This document shows positions 13,735 through 15,909 of a DNA stretch of 15,909 bases, one piece after another. The stretch comes from an uncultured Acidimicrobiaceae bacterium (GTDB lineage Bacteria > Actinomycetota > Acidimicrobiia > Spongiisociales > UBA5794). Location: assembly GCA_947258635.1 (NCBI GenBank), contig CAMYJM010000037.1, forward strand, positions 1 through 15,909. Direction: 5' to 3'. Position numbers and translations under genes: made by a program. Below the pieces are notes generated by a model that was not told where the DNA came from, made no database searches, and was given only the letters and a program-made list of their open reading frames with translations. Each line of letters begins with the position of its first letter. Positions within the stretch are counted from its first letter, which is position 1.

Positions 13735-15741
13735 TCAGAACGCCGGAATCACCGCGGCGTCCGGGTCCGCCGGGTCCCTTCCCGGGGGCTCGACCGAATG
13801 GGCGACTCCGAGGGCGGCCAGGCCCGCGACCACGCCCGCGTTGTACTCAGAATGGGCCACACGCCGCACCCGGCGCTCGGCCTCATCGGTCCGCCACGCC
13901 CGGAAGACCCGGCCGACGCTCGCCCCGCGTTCCCGGCTGCCACCCTCGGAGGAACCTTCGATCGCATCGACGGCTGCCTCCCACAGGTCGGTCACGACGC
14001 TCGACAAGTCCCGCGTGCTCCCGTCCGGCAGGTCGGGCGCGGCCGCGCCGGCGAGCTCGCCGGCGGCAGCAACTCCCGCCAGGTACGAGCCGGCGGCGAT
14101 CGCCTGAGCCTCCACGCCGACAACCCCGTCGAACATGGCTTTCTTGGGGCGCCAATCTGCGGCACCGGTGCGGAGCCCTTCGAGGACCGCGTTTTGGGCT
14201 TCGACTATGGAACGCTTGATTCCCCGCAGCACCTCATTGGTGACCGGTATGAGGAGCCGGTCGCGCAGCGCCCAGGGATCGACCGCGCCCAACCTCGGCG
14301 GTTCGGTCGGCAGATCGGCAGGACCCGGCGGCTCGGGCCCCGTCGCCGGCTCCGCTTTGGGCTGGGGCTCGGACTCGGGCTCTGGTTGCGGTGCCGGTTG
14401 TTCCGCCGGTGCGGGAGCCGGCTCGGCCTCCGGTGTGGGAGCCGGCTGCGCTTCGGGCTGGGGCGCCCGCAAGCTGGCGAACAGGCTATCGATGTCGTCT
14501 GCCGGCTGCGCGGCCGGTTCCGGCTCATCAGGCTCCGCCTCATCAGACGCGGGGCCCGGCGCAACGGCCGGCTCCGGCTCTTCGGGGAACAGGTCTTGGA
14601 CTTCGGGCTCCCCAGGCTCCGGCTCCGAGTCCTTCTCCCCGACGGCGATGAGCTCGGCTGTGGCGGACACGTCGGCCGCCGCCGGCAACTCGCCGCTGGT
14701 GATCTCGAAATCGAGCGAGGCCGCCTCGGCCGAGCTCTCCGAGCCTCCTGTGACCAGCTCGAGGCCGTGCCGCGGCGGCTCGATCGGAACGATCGGGGGC
14801 GAGACGCTCCGCAGCGACTCGACTTCAGCAGCAAGCTCATCGGCATCAACGCGTTCCAGCCCCCCGGGCAGCGGCGGCGGCAGCAATCGAACGGTCGCGT
14901 CCTCGTCGAGCCAATCCTCCGGGCTGGGGTCGGCGGAGTCCTTGTCATCCGAGAGCACGCGCACCGAGGTTTCTGTGGGATCGGTCGTGGCGTGAGTGAG
15001 GGCGGAGCGGCGGCCCGCAATGTGATCCTCGAGGTCGACGAGCGCCTCCCGGGTGACCTCCAACTCGTCGAGAAGCTCCGCACGACGTTGCTCCAGCGTC
15101 CGCACTCGCGCCTCGGCGACATCTACCGAGTGTTGGGCCGCCGCCACCATGCTCTCGCACTCGTTGCGGGCGTCGCCCGTCTTCTTTTCCGATTCGGCCC
15201 GAGCGGAGCGCAACAGCTCTTCAGCATCACGTTTGGCATCTCCGGTGAGTCGCAGAGCCTCCCTCTCGGCCTCGGCCCGCACGAAGAGGACATCTTCGTT
15301 GGCCTTGGCGGTCATCTCGGCAGCATGGGCGACCGCCTGGGTGAGCATGCTCTCCGAGGTCTCCCAAGCCGATCGGCGCAACGTCTCGGCTTGCCTCTGG
15401 CCCTCCTGGTGCCGGCCGGCGGCATCCGCCGCGGCCTCGTCCCGCCACCTGGCGGCATCGGCGCCAGCGCGGTCGCGCATGTCTTCAGCCGCATCCCGAG
15501 CAGATTGGAGGATCTCTTGTACGTCCTCGCCGACGATTTCGAACTCCCGTTTCAGATCCGTCAAGTCGGTAATGCCGACCTGGCTGATCCGCTGCTCGAT
15601 CTCCCGAATCCGGCCTCGAAGGGCCTCGATGTGGTCGACCACCTGCTGCTGGAAGGCCTCAACTTCCACCCGATCGAAGCCCCGCCGGACCATCGAAAAG
15701 GTGCGCGCTCGAAGCGCGTCCGGGTCTAGGTCTTCGGACAT
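13735..15741 (-). CDS. DivIVA-domain coiled-coil protein with Pro/Glu-rich linker and unknown C-terminal domain
   Basis: This 668-residue cytoplasmic protein has three parts. Residues 11-45 ('RTFSMVRRGFDRVEVEAFQQ', then 'VVDHIEAL') match the N-terminal lipid-binding end of DivIVA/Wag31-type proteins. A long, charged, Ala-rich coiled coil follows to about 245. Residues about 250-483 are low-complexity, with an acidic/proline segment (372-483) that contains a short conserved-looking motif 'DDIDSLFASLRA' (416-427). Residues 487-668 form a separate Ala-rich helical domain with 'WRTDEAERRVRRVAHSEYN' (616-634). I do not recognise this last domain. The architecture suggests a scaffold at curved membrane or poles, but it is much longer than DivIVA proper. 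No Shine-Dalgarno sequence precedes ATG 15741. It sits 39 bp after the protease gene and 35 bp before the UPF0182 gene, so co-transcription is likely. Confidence 0.82.
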   Translation of the reverse strand: MSEDLDPDALRARTFSMVRRGFDRVEVEAFQQQVVDHIEALRGRIREIEQRISQVGITDLTDLKREFEIVGEDVQEILQSARDAAEDMRDRAGADAARWRDEAAADAAGRHQEGQRQAETLRRSAWETSESMLTQAVAHAAEMTAKANEDVLFVRAEAEREALRLTGDAKRDAEELLRSARAESEKKTGDARNECESMVAAAQHSVDVAEARVRTLEQRRAELLDELEVTREALVDLEDHIAGRRSALTHATTDPTETSVRVLSDDKDSADPSPEDWLDEDATVRLLPPPLPGGLERVDADELAAEVESLRSVSPPIVPIEPPRHGLELVTGGSESSAEAASLDFEITSGELPAAADVSATAELIAVGEKDSEPEPGEPEVQDLFPEEPEPAVAPGPASDEAEPDEPEPAAQPADDIDSLFASLRAPQPEAQPAPTPEAEPAPAPAEQPAPQPEPESEPQPKAEPATGPEPPGPADLPTEPPRLGAVDPWALRDRLLIPVTNEVLRGIKRSIVEAQNAVLEGLRTGAADWRPKKAMFDGVVGVEAQAIAAGSYLAGVAAAGELAGAAAPDLPDGSTRDLSSVVTDLWEAAVDAIEGSSEGGSRERGASVGRVFRAWRTDEAERRVRRVAHSEYNAGVVAGLAALGVAHSVEPPGRDPADPDAAVIPAF

Positions 15742-15780
15742 ATCGGCACGATACCGTTAGGGCCAGCGAGAATCAGGGGT

Positions 15781-15909
15781 TTACAGGGTATCCAGGAAAG
15801 TCAACGCGTCGGCGATTGTGGCCACCTCAATGACCGTGATGTCATCGCCGGCGGCTTCCAGTGCGTCCGGGAAGTTCGAGGAGGGGACGAGAACATAGTC
15901 GGCGCCGGC
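15781..15909 (-). CDS. C-terminal end of a PDZ/Lon-like (S16, YlbL-type) protease, partial
   Basis: The last 42 codons and the TAA of a gene that continues past the window end are read on the minus strand. The peptide 'AGADYVLVPSSNFPDA', then 'DDITVIEVATIADALTFLDTL', fits the very end of a Lon-type S16 protease domain, where the chain reads Gly-Ala-x-x-x-x-x-Val-Pro-x-x-Asn and ends in a Val-x-Thr-hydrophobic-x-x-Ala-Leu helix. YlbL-type proteins combine a membrane helix, a PDZ domain and this domain. The identification rests on 42 residues plus the UPF0182 gene nearby, a pairing known in actinobacteria. Catalytic Ser and Lys would lie outside the window. Confidence 0.7.
   Translation of the reverse strand, partial: AGADYVLVPSSNFPDALEAAGDDITVIEVATIADALTFLDTL

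Noticed and set aside
13699..15729. A 676-codon open frame on the plus strand, rich in Arg, Gly and Leu.
   Set aside because: It lies antisense to the DivIVA-domain gene, whose domains are recognisable. The frame is open only because of high-GC codon use, and its product shows no family features.
15776..15804. TTGACT (minus strand, 15804-15799) as the -35 box of a promoter for the DivIVA-domain gene.
   Set aside because: It lies inside the protease coding end and no acceptable -10 box occurs at 16-18 bp spacing; the gene is better explained as part of the protease operon.

Overview
The window is GC-rich DNA with GTG starts and dense, overlapping gene starts. Several traits point to an actinobacterium: Thr/Ala/Pro-rich linkers after lipoprotein cysteines, a Tat-type lipoprotein binding protein, a DivIVA-domain coiled-coil protein, and a UPF0182 membrane protein near a PDZ/Lon-like (S16) protease. 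The Thr-rich linkers suggest Acidimicrobiia or a relative, but that class assignment is inference. All genes except one regulator lie on the minus strand. I see no rRNA, tRNA, CRISPR array or insertion sequence.

Region 1 (about 1180-10224) is a transport-and-catabolism locus. Read on the minus strand from about 9700 downwards it holds a possible 44-codon leader ORF, a C45-type Ntn hydrolase/acyltransferase, a GNAT acetyltransferase, a complete PotD-PotA-PotB-PotC-like ABC importer (binding lipoprotein, ATPase, two permeases), and a large two-part flavoenzyme of the dimethylglycine/sarcosine dehydrogenase family (FAD domain plus GcvT-like folate domain). Four gene junctions overlap by 4 or 8 nt, so this is very likely one operon. 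A divergent Lrp/AsnC regulator (plus strand) faces it across a short AT-rich region where two overlapping promoter-like sequences can be drawn. The gene set suggests import of an amine or N-methylated (perhaps N-acylated) amino compound, amide cleavage or acetylation in the cytoplasm, and oxidative N-demethylation with one-carbon transfer to tetrahydrofolate. The exact substrate cannot be read from the sequence.

Region 2 (1-1179) holds a secreted lipoprotein, perhaps of the LppX/LprG-like fold, 93 bp downstream of the flavoenzyme. It has its own strong ribosome-binding site and is followed by two GC-rich hairpins at the window edge.

Region 3 (10225-10855) holds a small secreted protein with a 'KVTICH...TNPYV' domain, convergent with the regulator gene and preceded by a promoter-like sequence overlapped by a 10-bp palindrome. 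The rest, up to 10855, is intergenic with one strong inverted repeat.

Region 4 (10856-15909) is a three-gene minus-strand cluster: the C-terminal end of a PDZ/S16 protease (cut by the window edge), a 668-residue DivIVA-domain protein with a Pro/Glu-rich middle and an unrecognised C-terminal domain, and a UPF0182 seven-helix membrane protein. The protease/UPF0182 pair is a known actinobacterial neighbourhood. The DivIVA-like protein between them is the notable addition.
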